From Ampelocalamus luodianensis (taxonomy: Eukaryota > Streptophyta > Magnoliopsida > Poales > Poaceae): DNA of 64,000 nt. Position 1 is the stretch's first letter. The number at the start of each line of letters is the position of its first letter. Location: assembly GCA_036346255.1 (NCBI GenBank), contig CM070633.1, forward strand, positions 8,494,001 through 8,558,000, read 5' to 3'. The translations under genes and the position numbers were made by a program. The notes beneath the pieces were generated by a model. The model was not told where the DNA came from, did no database searches, and saw nothing but the letters and a program-made list of their open reading frames with translations. Positions 1 through 10,038 of this stretch are shown in pieces.

Positions 1-187
1 CCGCGTGGAAATCAGGACGACGCCCGCTCTAGGATCGGGATGGCTCGATTCTCAAGGAGACACACAAGACTTAGGGGAGAATGATGGATAAGTCTCGTGT
101 GGCTTTGGGCCAGTGTCGGCTTTTGCTTTTGTAAAGGACAACATTCTTGATAGTTGTTAGCATCTCTAGGACAAGATCTTGACCAAA

Positions 188-302
188 GATCTAGGACAAA
201 AGTTGTTAGCATCTTAGAGGACACAACATCTAGGACAAAGTTGTTAGCATCTTAGACTAGCATCTAGGACAAAGTTGTTAGCATCTTAGACTAGCATCTT
301 GG
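188..302. repeat. Minisatellite, ~34 bp unit, about three copies
   Basis: The unit contains AGGACAAAGTTGTTAGCATC followed by TTAGACTAG. The second and third copies are nearly identical and the first is diverged. It lies just upstream of the TATA-like box in the LTR fragment, the usual place for U3 repeats. Confidence 0.7.
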
Positions 303-322
303 CATATGCTTGGTGAGAGCGA

Positions 323-334
323 CTTATAAATATG
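323..334 (+). promoter_or_regulatory. TATA-like box in LTR fragment
   Basis: CTTATAAATATG lies about 100 bp before the presumed end of the LTR and downstream of the U3 minisatellite. The spacing fits an LTR promoter. No transcript evidence is available. Confidence 0.35.
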
Positions 335-440
335 TATATCCAACCCTCAAAGTTGGTATGGCATGTGAAGAGAAATATACAAGAAAAATTGCCCCATCTC
401 CAAGTGTCATCCTCTCCACGAGTAAGGATCTTGCTATCAC

Positions 441-820
441 CTCAAGCAAGAGTCCCGACTAATGAGACGCCTGTTGTCGGATCGCTACGCTCGTGCATTT
501 CGCCACGGATCTCATTGCTTTCAGAGTTCGCCGTCGAATCGCCACCGGGCATCCCGCTGCGGATCCGCCATCCGCAACCCCGACGCCGCCACCGATCCCG
601 CCACGTCACACCGATCCCGCCGCCCCGGCCAGCCCATGTCCCGACGGCACGTGGCACCCCACCTCCGACCGTGCAAGAAGCTCGCGAAGCGCGAGCGGTC
701 GCCGCGAGGTGCTCGCCGCGCCCGACCGACTTCGCCGACCGGCCGGCGCCGCCGCCGCGCGTTCGGCCGCTACGACCGCGCCGCCTCCTCCGTCGCGCGA
801 CTCGCCAAGGTGGAGGCGGC
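441..820. other. GC-rich stretch, no supported gene
   Basis: C/G-rich sequence with overlapping open frames in several phases, all rich in Arg, Pro and Ala. This is typical of GC composition and not of coding selection. One frame runs into the sequence beyond the hAT-like element at 1547 when that element is ignored, so this may once have been part of a longer retroelement leader or gag region. No domain is recognised. Confidence 0.4.
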
Positions 821-1538
821 CATGGTTATTAAGGCGTCCATAAGGCGTCGTCTAGGAGGTAAGGCGCCGTCGGGGTCCAAGGCGTCGGCCGCTTGCCCTG
901 CGCGCCTTAGATAGAGAGAGCACGATGTCTTTGGGTTGGCCGCCTTAGCGTGAGGAGCCGAAAGCGTTGGCTAAACCAGGCCTTAGCGAGAGAAGGGGAA
1001 GAGGACTCACCTCGAACCCTGGCGGTGGCGCGCCCATCTCGCCGCGCTACGGCGGATCTGCGTGGTGTCGCCTCTCCCGGCTCGACACGGCGGATCGGTC
1101 CTCTGCGGCTCCACGTCTCGGCGAGGCGTCACCTCTCCAAAGATCCTCCTCGCCTGCGGCGATCAGATCGCTCTCTCCGGCCCATCCGTCGCCGTCGCCT
1201 AGCAAGGATCCGCCTGCAGGTAGGGAGAGAGTGGCGCGGGAGATGAGAGGCAGGAGAGAGACGTGGGAGATGAGGGAGAGGAGGCGGCTAGGGCTGGCGC
1301 TGGATGGGAGATCGGTGTTGGGCGCTTCGGCATGATGGGTTGGGCTGGGCCAACTTTCTTCTCCTCATTTTCTTTTTTCTTTTCCGTTTCCTTTGCCAGC
1401 TCTCTGTTTTCATTGTTTTCTTCGGCTGAACATCGTTTTCTTCGGCTGGTATGGCATTGCCTCAGGCGTCCAAGGCGACGCCTAGGCGTTGAGCGGTCCC
1501 TTGGCGCCTTAGGACGCCTTAGCGCCTTAATAACCATG
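821..1538. mobile_element. Non-autonomous hAT-like DNA transposon (718 bp)
   Basis: The termini are inverted repeats: CATGGTTATTAAGGCG at the left, and its exact reverse complement at the right end. The 8 bp GAGGCGGC stands directly before (813-820) and after (1539-1546), which is the hAT target-duplication length. The subterminal regions carry many short AAGGCG/CGCCTT motifs in both orientations, another hAT trait. The interior is GC-rich and has no transposase. A Mutator-type assignment is less likely because no 9 bp duplication fits. Confidence 0.75.
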
Positions 1539-1596
1539 GAGGCGGCGGCCACTGCGCTGCAGGTCCACGTCTCAGTGAGCAGTTCTTGATGTCTGA

Positions 1597-2231
1597 TTGG
1601 GTCCTCTTTGTTATTTCCTTGGGATTGGGGTCACTTCCACGCCTGAGGGCTACTACCTCTCCTAGGAGAAGTACATTCAGGATATCTTTGCTCGTGCTTG
1701 TCTCACTGATCAGCATGCGGTTGACACTCCTATGGAGCTTAGTGTTTACCTTCGGCCCACTAGTGGGGAGCCTCTTGATGTGACTTAGGCTAGCGATCTT
1801 TCTGATCGCCGGTCTCTTTCTGCCCATTGTGTTTTCCTTGGCTCTTCTCTAATAGCCTGGAAGACCAAGAAGCAAACTACTGTTTCCCGTACGAGTGTTG
1901 AGGCTGAGTTACGAGCCATGGCAGCGTTGATAGCTGAGATTACTTGGCTTCGGTGGCTACTTGAGGATTTTGGTGTTTCAGCTTCTGCACCGACTCCTTT
2001 CTTATCAGACAGTACTGGTGCGATTAGCATTGCTCGAGATCCAGTGAAGCATGAGCTCACCAAGCATATTGGAGTAGATGCTTCGTTCATGAGGTCGTAG
2101 GTACAGGATCAAGTTATGCTCTTCAGCATGTGCCTTCGGAGCTTCAGTTAGCAGATTTCTTCGCCAAGTCACAGACTAGAGCTCAGCACAGTTTCTACCT
2201 CTCCAAACTCAGTGTTGTTGATCCACCGTGA
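1597..2231 (+). pseudogene. Ty1/copia pol fragment (end of RT plus RNase H)
   Basis: Translation shows the copia reverse-transcriptase tail (LGPLCYFLGIGV, YLSQEKYIQDIFARA, DTPMEL). After a deletion of the palm/thumb linker it continues with the RNase H region (SDRRSLSAHCVFLGSSLIAW, KTKKQTTVSR, EAELRAMA, SDSTGAISIARDP, KHELTKHIGVD). A stop follows DASFMRS, and the final LADFF-type segment is in another frame. The active-site YVDD portion of RT is missing. The fragment precedes a polypurine tract and an LTR remnant, so it is the 3' end of a dead copia element. Confidence 0.9.
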
Positions 2232-2390
2232 GTTTGAGGGGGTGTTAGATATGACTTGTATAGAGGGTGTTCTTTGCATATTTTCATATACATGTAATTT
2301 TATATATTGGTGTTTAGGCCCTTTGGAATAGACGAGGTTTCATTTCAACATTGTATACTCAAGTATATGATTAAACTGATGCTCATCAAA
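2232..2390 (+). mobile_element. Polypurine tract and truncated 3' LTR of the copia fragment
   Basis: A purine run (AGTTTGAGGGGG) at 2232-2242 is followed by TGTTAGATATG at 2243, the usual PPT-LTR junction. The LTR-like A/T-rich sequence fades by about 2390. No intact 3' end or target duplication was found. Confidence 0.6.
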
Positions 2391-2603
2391 ACACTATATT
2401 GTATTTATGATGATACTATTTTTTCTTTCCGATTTTCTTGTATGGTATAAAAGGGTAGCCTGCTATTATTTTTGTGGTTGAGCTATTGTTCTGTTTCCTA
2501 AGTTACAATGCATGTTTCTCTCGTCATTCTTAGATTTAATCCAGTAAATTATTCTTCATCCTTTTTGCCTTACTTTTGTGCTGTACTGGTTGACATGTAC
2601 TAG
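2391..2603. other. Noncoding intron sequence upstream of the peptidase exon
   Basis: A/T-rich sequence with a pyrimidine-rich tail ending in ACTAG at 2603, consistent with the 3' end of an intron of the prolyl oligopeptidase gene. Earlier exons of that gene are not seen anywhere to the left in this window. Confidence 0.5.
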
Positions 2604-2739
2604 ATATTCTCCCCTTCATAACGTGAGGAGACCTTGGGAGCAAAGCTTTGGTAACAACTGTCAGCATCCGGCAACCATGCTGTTAACAGCTGATCATGAT
2701 GATCGTGTTGTGCCATTGCACTCATTGAAGTTGTTAGCA
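2604..2739 (+). CDS. POP: Prolyl oligopeptidase exon (Asp motif)
   Basis: The acceptor is ACTAG before 2604 and the donor is GTAAGT at 2740. The first base completes a codon from the previous exon; 45 full codons follow, from YSPLHNV to LKLLA. It contains TADHDDRVVP, whose last Asp corresponds to the catalytic Asp of S9A enzymes. Confidence 0.9.
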
Positions 2740-4409
2740 GTAAGTTCATTTCTGTATTCCATTTCCCTGTCTTTTCTTTCAGACAGAACTAGAATCAGTG
2801 TTCAATTACCACTCAACATTCTATTTATTACTTAAAATTGATGGCATAAATATGTTATATATGAATACATTCTAACAAATATTCTGTAAATGTGGACAAT
2901 CTTGCATTTACGTCTTTGATTGGGAAGGTGTACATTATGTTAATTTTGTTTGAATAATTTTCACATGAGGGCATCATATATAGTTCTTGTAAGAATATTT
3001 TATTGTTTGTCATCTGGGTATCTATTCTGTCCTGAATCTGAACTCTACTGTTGTTCATTATCCAAATACCTCAATAGTATAATTCGATATCTAGTGCACA
3101 AGCACCATTTGATGCACATGTGCACACAAATTTAGTTTGTGGATCAAATCAACGTAAAAAAAAAAAATTCTAGATGTAATTTATGGTGTTTTGTATCACC
3201 CTTTAAAATTTGAAGTTCAAACTCAAAGTATGTTAGAATAAACAAAAAAGATAAGTTTACTGTGAATAGTAACATTTGCCTTTTTCTTTTTCCCCTTTGC
3301 TTTTGATTTATCATGTGTCAGAAATTTCTCATTTTTGTAACTCTCAAAGGGGAATGAGTTTGAACTTGGAATTTTGTATATAAGTAGTGTAATTTCAGAA
3401 GCACATCTACATTTGTTTTCAGAATTTTTTTTGGCTAATTTGATACCCAAACTAAAAGTTTTTGCATATGTGCACCAAATGGCTCGGAAGCACGGACACG
3501 CCAGGCAGTCGCCGTGTCCGTGTCGGACACCATGTCGGACACGGACACGGCTCCGACACGGCTCGGATACGTATCCCCGGCGTGTCGGAAATTGTAATCG
3601 CGAAAAAAAAGAAAAAGAAAATCCGATACGTATCGGACACGTATGAGATACGTATCGGACACTTGGGCCCATTTAATTCAGCCCAAAATGACAAAATCGG
3701 CCCAACACATGTTAACCTAGGGATATACTTGCCTGCCTCACCACGAAGCCTGCCGCCGCTCGCTCCCGCTGTTTTTGCCTTCCTCGTGAAGCTTTGCTCG
3801 ACGCCGCCTTTTGCCGTCGCTAGATCCGCCATCGCGAGCAAATCTTCGCCGCGGCTCCTCACGTTTCCTTCCACGCGGCCTCGACCACGGCCTTCCACCC
3901 GTGAAGCTTTACGCGACGGCGCCGCGGCGCCTCGCTTTGCCGTCGCGATCCGCCACCGCGAGCGATCTTCATTCTGCCGCTCCTCCTCGTTTCCTTCGCC
4001 GCCGGCTCCGAGGTTTGCTTCACGGCGCCCCTCACCGCGCCCTTCTGGCTCGGCTCGTGCCGCGCCGACCCGCGCCGCCTCGCGCGCCGCTCGCCGCTGC
4101 TCGCTGCGGCGTCCTCTGCTCGCGCACGCCCTCACGCTCGCCGCGCATCCTCGCTCGCTCGCTTCCGCTCGCCGTCCCTCGCCTCGCCTCGCTCGGCCTC
4201 TGCTCGCTGCGCTGCGCCGCTGCTCGCTGCCGCCTCTGCTCTCGCCTGCTCGCTACTGCTCGCCGCCTCGCCGCTTGTAGTCGTAGTCGCATCTTCTCTG
4301 GCGCCAGAGCCGAGGATCATCTTTGAGGTATATATTCCTAACATTTTACATTTTTTGTTTGATAAACGTGTAGAAAAAGCATTCAATAATATATATGCAT
4401 ATATTATTA

Positions 4410-4470
<61 letters not shown>

Positions 4471-7400
4471 GCCGTGTCCCCGTATCGCCATTTTTTAGAA
4501 AATGACGTATCCCGTGTCCGATACGTGTCGTGTCCGACACGCGTGTCCGTATCCGTGCATCCTAGCCAAATGGTGCTTGTGCACTAGATATCTTCCCAAG
4601 ACCCAAACATAACCACATAAACAGCAGAGTGAGTGACAAACCCAAAAACATAGCTAGCTTGTTGGCAGACATCTCTTTCTTTAGCTTAATTGCATTATGT
4701 GAAACCATGTCCTAATCCATGCAAACCTGGAAATTTAACTTTTAAGACCTTTTCGGCCTTCCAGCGACAAACTGTTCTTTCACGTGAGCACTCATTGAGT
4801 TCATTGAATAAGTATCAACTTGTTTTTTAATGAACTGGATACTGGTATCGCCAACTTGCAGTGACCAGCTGGTTATGGCCAGTGACCAGCCAAATCTTGC
4901 TGTTTTGCACCAATCAAATCTTGCTGGTAGGCTTGTAACACTTTGGCCCAAATCTGCTCAATATCTAGCCCACTGTGGGGTAGACCTGTGCACACATAAC
5001 ACCTCACTTATATTTTCGTTCTCGCTTCGTGTAAAAGGGTTAACCCAGAAGTGGACCCAACAGTCAATATATACTACTACAACTTACTTTAGATAAGCAA
5101 TGTGAGACTAATCTCACCACATAACACCACATGGGTCATATGCCCTGCACTACGAGCATGCCAGGGTACTACATTCACCCCCCTCTTAAGGGCCGACGTC
5201 CTCGACAGCATACCGCATATGCGGCAAATGCCCAGAATCATCCCTCGGTACACGTTCGCGCGCACAGTGCCGACACATATGTCATGCCGTGTGTCCACTC
5301 CGGACCCACACGCATCATGCACCATATGCCTGAACCACTGTCCCGCATGCGCCCGTGTAACGAAGGTTGATGCTCTGATACCATCTGTAACACCCTAGCC
5401 TAAAATCTGCTCAATGCTCAGGGTCGGACCCGCGCACATATAGCACCCCATTTACACTTTTGTCCTCACTTCAGGATTAACCCGGAGGTGCTACGTTTAG
5501 ATTCAACAGACATTATATACTACAACTTACTTTAGACAAGCAAGGTGGGACTAATCCCCACCACATAACTCCACATGGGCTACATGGGTCGCACTACGAG
5601 CATGCCGTGGTATTACAAGATTTGCAATAAATTGGCCATAATATTCATTCTTGTAGAGAGAGACTGAGGCAGGCATGTTCAAATCAGATAGTGTGGAGAG
5701 GTTAGCTTTGTTCATTTTTGTTTGGACCACAGGTCTTGCACACAATAACTTACTAGATTTTTCATAAGTTAGCAATGAAAAAGTTATAAGTAGCTGTTTT
5801 CTCGGTAGTTCCCGGTGAACCATTGTTTTCCTGCCAACTGCTACCCAAGTTATTGCTCCTTGGCAGAGATTCTTGCAGTAAATCGAGGTATGCAACTATG
5901 CATCCTCAGTTCTGGATTGGTTACCATTGTTAATTTATCTAGAGACCTATTTGAAAGAAATGGAAATTGTTATAAATATTGTGTATATTGAAGAGGCCCA
6001 ATGGGCAATATATATAGGGTGTACAAGGGTACAGATAAGGAAATATAAAAGAGTCCCTATTCTATCTCTAACATATCTCTAACACCCCCCCGCAAATGCA
6101 AGGCATATGCAATAGCATTGCATTTGGAAAGGGTTGACACTAAAATATGGAAAATCCAAAGTCCGAGTCTTGATAATGTCGTCGTAGCATGCAGCTCTTG
6201 AAAAATATGTCGATAAAAGATCTCCCATCCAAGGTTCCGCGACAGCCCATAAAACACAATGTGTAGGAGCAAAGTCGACCGCGGCAACATGACGAAGAAG
6301 ATGATGAAACCGATAAAAAGATAAAACTGTCAAGTCGAATAGGAATAGATAGAAGCATGACGACGCAGATCGAAGCCCAAGACGACGGCGGCGTAGTGCA
6401 CAAGAAGCGCAATAAAGACGCAGTGCACAAGAAGCGCAATAAAGACGCAGAGAGCACAAGAAGCACAACGGATGCACAGTGCAAAAGAAGCGCGACGCAA
6501 TGCACAAGAAGCGCAACAGAGACGAAGTGCAGAAGAAGCGCGGCGCAATGCACAAAAAGTACACCGGAGACGCAGTGCGGAAGAAGCGCAACGGCCTTAA
6601 AAGCGGGGCGACGGATCTGCAGCGGTTCGAAGAAAAGAACAGCGACTGCTGCCATGCAAAAGAAATTCCATGCTTTTACGACAGGCAATAAATTTGTGGA
6701 CTCGCATAGCATAAACGAACTCAAAGATAAAATTTGACGGACTTGGATGGACGCTACGGAATAAACGACACAAAGGAAAAGGACTCAAAGGATAGCTGAC
6801 AGCAGATACTTGCAGCAGCAGACGAGTGTAACCGGAAATAGCAGCAGCAAGGACTCGATCTCCACAGACAGCAGCAGCACAGATCATGTAGTCTAGATGG
6901 CAAACACACCGAGCCATCCCAATAAGAACCAGTAAGAAGAGCTCAAGCACAGCCATCCCAATAGCCATCAATAAGAAAACGCGCAAGATGGCAACATCTC
7001 GCAACCAGAGCCTTCTCCATCCAGAGCCTTCGGCACCACAAACACCAACCGAGAGCGCCATGGACGCGAGCAAAGGAGGCAAGCCGAGGCGGCTGTGGCG
7101 CAAGCCGAGAGCAAGGAGTCGGGAGCGTGGAAGCCGGTGGCGGGTAAAGCATGGATCGGCCACCAGCGCGCGCGAGCGAGGCTCGGGAGGCGCGGCGACC
7201 TCTGCCTCTAGCCGGATCTTCCCCACCGGAAGATGGGTCTTTTGGCAGCAGGAGCACTCGAGGGCGAGCGGCGCATGGAGCTCGGGGGCACTCGCGATCC
7301 GAGATAGCGGTGGCGCGGATCCGGCGGCGGCGACGGCGAAGACGGCGCTATGAGAGCAGCTGCGCTAAAGCGGCGTCGCGGCGCGAGCGGCGCCAAGAAG

Positions 7401-8966
7401 AAGGTCCGACTAGGAGATCCGGGCACTCACGGCGGAAGACGAAGAGGCGGCACCGGATCGAGGCGACGCGAGAGCGGCCAGCCAATGGAGAGCACGGCGG
7501 GCGAGGCCGCCCGAGGCGGATCGGTCCTCCGGGGGCAGCGCGCAGCGGAGGACGAGCGGAGGCTAGAAGCCGGCGGCGGCGGCGGCGGCGCGGCTACAGT
7601 AACCTTAACTTTGCTCTGATACCATGTTATAAATATTGTGTATATTGAAGAGGCCCAATGGGCAATATATATAGGGTGTACAAGGGTACAGATAAGGAAA
7701 TATAAAAGACTCCCTATTCTATCTCTAACATATCTCTAACAGAAATAAGCTATGTGGCTGGTTCACTTCTTGTAAACTGGGTCTCAGATACCAACTCATA
7801 TTTCAGAAATTGCATCTTTACTTTCACTTGTTTTTCTTGAATTTTTGGGCGTGTTATACTTACAACTCATTACAGGTGAGGTCACTAGCAATTTTTGAAG
7901 AAATGTAGATATCTGTCTGATCGTGATTTGGGCTCGTCCTACGCGTAGATTATACAGGTGGTTCACCGGTGGCTGGAGCTGTCGCTGACGATTCGGAGCC
8001 GTGGTTGGTGTGCTGCAGAAAGGTAGCGGAGGATAGATGAGAGAAACGGTGAGGGGTTGGGATAGAGTTGGGGAAGAGGAAGTTTTATTTCTTTCTAAAA
8101 GATTGCATCGACTCTCCTTTTGTAGAGCTCCCCCTAAGATAAGGACTCCTAACAAGATACTAATCCAATCTTTATTCTATTCCTAATTCCCTCCTCCCAT
8201 CCGACTCCTATTCCTCCTGCGGAACCTGCTCTGGTTCGGCTTGCTGCTCCTGTGTCTCTTCGAGCCCAACATCTCTATGCCTTCTCTGATATAGCCAACC
8301 CCAAACGAGTCCACAATAGATTGTATTATTGTGTTGACATTTTAACAAGAATAATTGACAGCTCAAACAAAAATTAATTTGCTGTGATTTTGCTTATGTC
8401 ATTTATGAATCAGTTTTACAACCATTGCTCGTGTGGTGTGTGTCAATGATAAATTTGGTTTGTTGTTGCATGGAACTAGATTGTCAAGCAATATATCAGG
8501 TGCTACTGTTACTGAAAACCATGGTCGGACTGACCATAAATTTTGTTAAATTTCAAACCTTGAACTGCACGCTTTGATGTATGATGTCTTTCGTAGGATG
8601 TCATTAAGTATATTAATTGTCAAAGATTAGCTGTTCGATTTCCATAATGTGTTTCCTCACCTATTTACTTTTATTTTCTTACACCTTGCTTCACTTGTTA
8701 TTCATAGACATTGCAGTACATCTTGTGCACTAGCATTCAGGACACCCCACAGATCAACCCAATAATTGGTCGCATTGACCGCAAGTCAGGTCATGGAGCT
8801 GGCAGGCCAACTAAAAAAATGGTTTGTGCAACCGCTTCTACTAGTCCTGTTAATAGCTCCGTAGTCATTTATTTTTGATATACGCTGCATTCAATTTCAG
8901 ATTGATGAGGTCGCGGACCGATATAGCTTTATGGCAAAGATGTTAGGCGCTTCATGGACTGAATAA
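2604..8966 (+). CDS. POP: Prolyl oligopeptidase (serine peptidase family S9A), C-terminal three exons
   Basis: Prolyl oligopeptidases are cytosolic serine peptidases that cut after proline in short peptides; a propeller domain gates an alpha/beta-hydrolase domain. The visible exons are 2604-2739, 8708-8821 and 8901-8966. They encode the last ~105 residues, including YSPLHNV, MLLTADHDDRVVPLHS (catalytic Asp region) and SGHGAGRPT (catalytic His), and end MLGASWTE-stop. Each junction has GT/AG splice sites, the frame is continuous, and no stop interrupts it. The nucleophile Ser (GGSNGG type) and the propeller lie in exons outside the window to the left, or are lost. The ~6 kb intron 2740-8707 is packed with transposons. 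Whether the gene is whole or a transposon-cut 3' fragment cannot be decided here. Family assignment is firm. Confidence 0.9.
3483..4565. mobile_element. Non-autonomous hAT element (1083 bp) with 8 bp TSD
   Basis: CCAAATGG occurs directly on both sides (3475-3482 and 4566-4573). The ends are imperfect inverted repeats: CTCGGAAGCACGGACACG at the left, against CTAGGATGCACGGATACGG read inward from the right. Subterminal CGGACACG and GATACG motifs recur in both orientations. The interior carries a GC-rich block at 3740-4320 with a ~115 bp near-duplication (starting 3788 and 3903) and an ATT microsatellite. No transposase is present, and the long Ala/Arg-rich frames over the GC block have no recognisable domain. 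Confidence 0.8.
4402..4460. repeat. (ATT)n microsatellite
   Basis: About 19 ATT-type units with one GTT interruption, inside the hAT element. The poly-Asn frame read on the minus strand is a by-product. Confidence 0.95.
4593..4933. other. Intron sequence, nothing recognised
   Basis: A/T-rich intron between the inverted-repeat element and the TRIM. A short direct repeat of CAAATCTTGCTG occurs twice near 4890 and 4916. No exon or element ends were found. Confidence 0.4.
4934..5617 (-). mobile_element. TRIM (terminal-repeat retrotransposon in miniature), 684 bp
   Basis: Two LTRs of 240 and 232 bp (4934-5173 and 5386-5617) flank a 212 bp interior with no coding capacity. On the minus strand the interior starts with TGGTATCAGAGC (complement of 5372-5383), a perfect initiator-tRNA-Met primer site, and ends with a purine tract (complement of 5174-5190) against the other LTR. 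LTRs begin TGTARTACC and end GTTACA in element sense. Such elements move with enzymes of larger relatives. Flanking 5 bp (AGGCT and AGATT) do not match exactly, so the target duplication has decayed or is absent. Confidence 0.88.
5372..5383 (-). promoter_or_regulatory. Primer-binding site (tRNA-Met) of the TRIM
   Basis: The minus strand reads TGGTATCAGAGC two bases inside the LTR at 5386-5617. It is identical to the 3' end complement of plant initiator tRNA-Met. Confidence 0.85.
5618..5962. other. Intron sequence, nothing recognised
   Basis: A/T-rich intron between two retroelements. No exon with splice sites and no element termini were found. Confidence 0.4.
5968..7741 (-). mobile_element. 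Small non-autonomous LTR retrotransposon with 117 bp LTRs and TSD GAAAT
   Basis: The LTRs at 5968-6084 and 7625-7741 are almost identical (one difference seen), so the insertion is recent. GAAAT flanks both ends (5963-5967 and 7742-7746). On the minus strand, TGGTATCAGAGC (complement of 7613-7624) abuts the first LTR and a GGGGGGG-containing purine tract abuts the second. The interior is 1.54 kb without gag or pol. It has a degenerate tandem repeat at 6390-6600 (AAGAAGCGCAA units) and a GC-rich part at 7030-7600. Sense-strand open frames of 170-209 codons cover it, but they are low-complexity (Leu/Cys/His repeats) and match no retroviral domain. It depends on enzymes from elsewhere. Confidence 0.92.
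6390..6600. repeat. Degenerate tandem repeat (AAGAAGCGCAA-type units)
   Basis: Variants of CACAAGAAGCGCAATAAAGA and AAGCGCRACG follow each other through this stretch. They give the periodic Leu/Cys/His pattern of the minus-strand frames. Confidence 0.7.
7747..8707. other. Rest of the peptidase intron; possible LTR debris at ~7900-8290
   Basis: The part at ~7900-8290 reads, on the minus strand, like the R-U5 and leader of a copia-type LTR (T/C-rich, CAGGAGCAGCAAGCCGAACC and downstream leader), but no LTR pair or primer site confirms it. The remainder is ordinary A/T-rich intron ending in a pyrimidine tract before the acceptor at 8707. Confidence 0.35.
8708..8821 (+). CDS. POP: Prolyl oligopeptidase exon (His motif)
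   Basis: 38 codons in phase 0, acceptor TTCATAG and donor GTTTGT. Encodes TLQYILC through RIDRKSGHGAGRPTKKM. GHGAG carries the catalytic His of the triad. Confidence 0.9.
8901..8966 (+). CDS. POP: Prolyl oligopeptidase terminal exon
   Basis: The acceptor is TTTCAG. 21 codons (IDEVADRYSFMAKM to ASWTE) are followed by TAA. The length and the helix-like end match the C-terminus of the family, so the stop is probably authentic. Confidence 0.88.
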   Translation: MDEVADRYSFMAKMLGASWTE

Positions 8967-9300
8967 TTCATTTTGTCCAACTTTGGAGATGGCGAGCACT
9001 GAGCACACCCAACGGTGGAGTTCCTTTGAGGGAAAGAACTGTCATTGTTTTTGTTTTACATGGTGAGCTGCCGAATAGTTAGAATTTATGTTTCAAGTGT
9101 CACAGCTCTTTGAAGTTTACATGTTTTCTTGAATACGTCTCTCTGCATTGAAGCAAATATGTAGCTATTCTAAATGATCCTTGATCTTACATCATTGTGT
9201 GGAATACTTATGATTCATATATATGCACCTGTATTAATTATTGATCACGTTTTGTGGATCATACATGTAGCATCCCAATTTTCATGTTTTTCAAAAAAAA
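8967..9300 (+). other. Probable 3' untranslated region of prolyl oligopeptidase
   Basis: Sequence after the TAA is A/T-rich and free of recognisable element ends as far as an A-rich stretch near 9290. AATAAAAATAAAAAATAA at about 9298 could serve as a poly(A) signal region. The extent is inferred. Confidence 0.4.
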
Positions 9301-9812
9301 TAAAAATAAAAAATAATTCAAAATAGGGTTACAAGACCAAGAGAATCATAGAGGGAAATGCCAATGATATCTTTTATGTCAATATCTTGACAGTAAGAGA
9401 ATAATTAGTGTGTGTGTTTACGAAATGTTGAAGAGGGATAGATATGGACAAAAGAGATAAAGGACCATGCTGAGCACATGTATGGTTGCCTTAAAACACG
9501 ATGTTACGGCAAGTTCCAAAGGCACCTAAGTTTGACATTTGTTTGGTCGATCAACTTCTTACTTCAAACATCAGGTGATCTTTGGTTAATTTCTTAATCT
9601 TCTTGTATATTTATATTTCAACCAAGATGATAACTTTTACTCCAAATTATACAATAGTCATTTCTACGACTGTTTGGTAAATACAGCCTTTCCACTACAG
9701 TAGCTGTTGAGGATATGATCAAGTATTTTTCTCATTCAGTGGACGGTGTTTCTAGTGTAGTACGAATATTTCCTGATGGTAAGGATAAATCACCGACGGC
9801 AAAATTATGGTC
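9301..9812. other. Intergenic, nothing recognised
   Basis: A/T-rich sequence without an open frame or clear repeat ends. The words CACCGACGGCAAAATTATGG at 9791 lead into the tandem repeat and may belong to a degraded DNA transposon. Confidence 0.35.
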
Positions 9813-10038
9813 AAAGTACAGCCGACAAGACGATGGCCGCTTGAAAGAAATATTACAAAAGGTTATCACCGTCAGCAGTATACTAATAGTAATAGCTTTC
9901 GAAAAAAAGGGAGCTATAAATCGATTTTGCCGGACAAAGTATAGCCGACAAGATGATGGCCGCTTGAAAGAAATATTACAAAAGGTTATCACCGTCGGCA
10001 GTATACTAATAGCTTTTGAAAAAAAAAAGTTATAAATC
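9813..10038. repeat. Tandem repeat, two ~123 bp units
   Basis: Units starting at 9813 and 9936 share GACGATGGCCGCTTGAAAGA (G/T variant) and ACAAAAGGTTATCACCGTC, with a few substitutions and small indels. Motifs like CACCGTCGGC are common in subterminal repeats of grass CACTA transposons, but no CACTA terminus is seen. Confidence 0.8.

Larger units (their letters stand above)
1..440 (+). mobile_element. LTR fragment of a retrotransposon, cut by the window edge
   Basis: The segment looks like the 3' part of a plant LTR (U3 end, R and U5). It has a short tandem repeat, then a TATA-like CTTATAAATATG near 323, and a T/C-rich leader ending near 440. It does not match the LTR remnant at 2243, so it is probably from a different element. 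There is no LTR partner or primer-binding site in view, so the superfamily is a guess (copia-like by layout). Confidence 0.4.
3086..4592. mobile_element. Inverted-repeat (MITE-like) element in the peptidase intron, split by a hAT insertion
   Basis: A 25 bp sequence at 3086-3110 (GATATCTAGTGCACAAGCAC plus CATTT) recurs as its perfect reverse complement at 4568-4592. Removing the hAT element at 3483-4565 and one target copy leaves a ~0.42 kb A/T-rich element without coding capacity. GATATC is a palindrome at both outer ends, so it may be target sequence and not element. The superfamily is not determined. Confidence 0.6.

Noticed and set aside
188..302. Could the short repeats be a CRISPR array
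   Set aside because: Units are adjacent without unique spacers, and the setting is a plant LTR.
3462..4280. Long open frame (272 codons) on the plus strand and overlapping long frames on the minus strand
   Set aside because: They overlay the GC-rich interior of a hAT element, are Arg/Ala/Pro-rich in all frames, and have no domain. Frame length here follows base composition.
4346..4540. Poly-asparagine protein on the minus strand
   Set aside because: It is a translation of the ATT microsatellite.
4880..5645. Possible inverted repeat (CAAATCTTGC and GCAAGATTTG-like words) around the TRIM
   Set aside because: Matching is only about 10 bp with gaps, too weak to claim an element that hosts the TRIM.
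6079..6724. Leu/Cys/His-rich frames of 170-194 codons
   Set aside because: They arise from the degenerate tandem repeat of a non-autonomous LTR element; no start context or family supports a protein.
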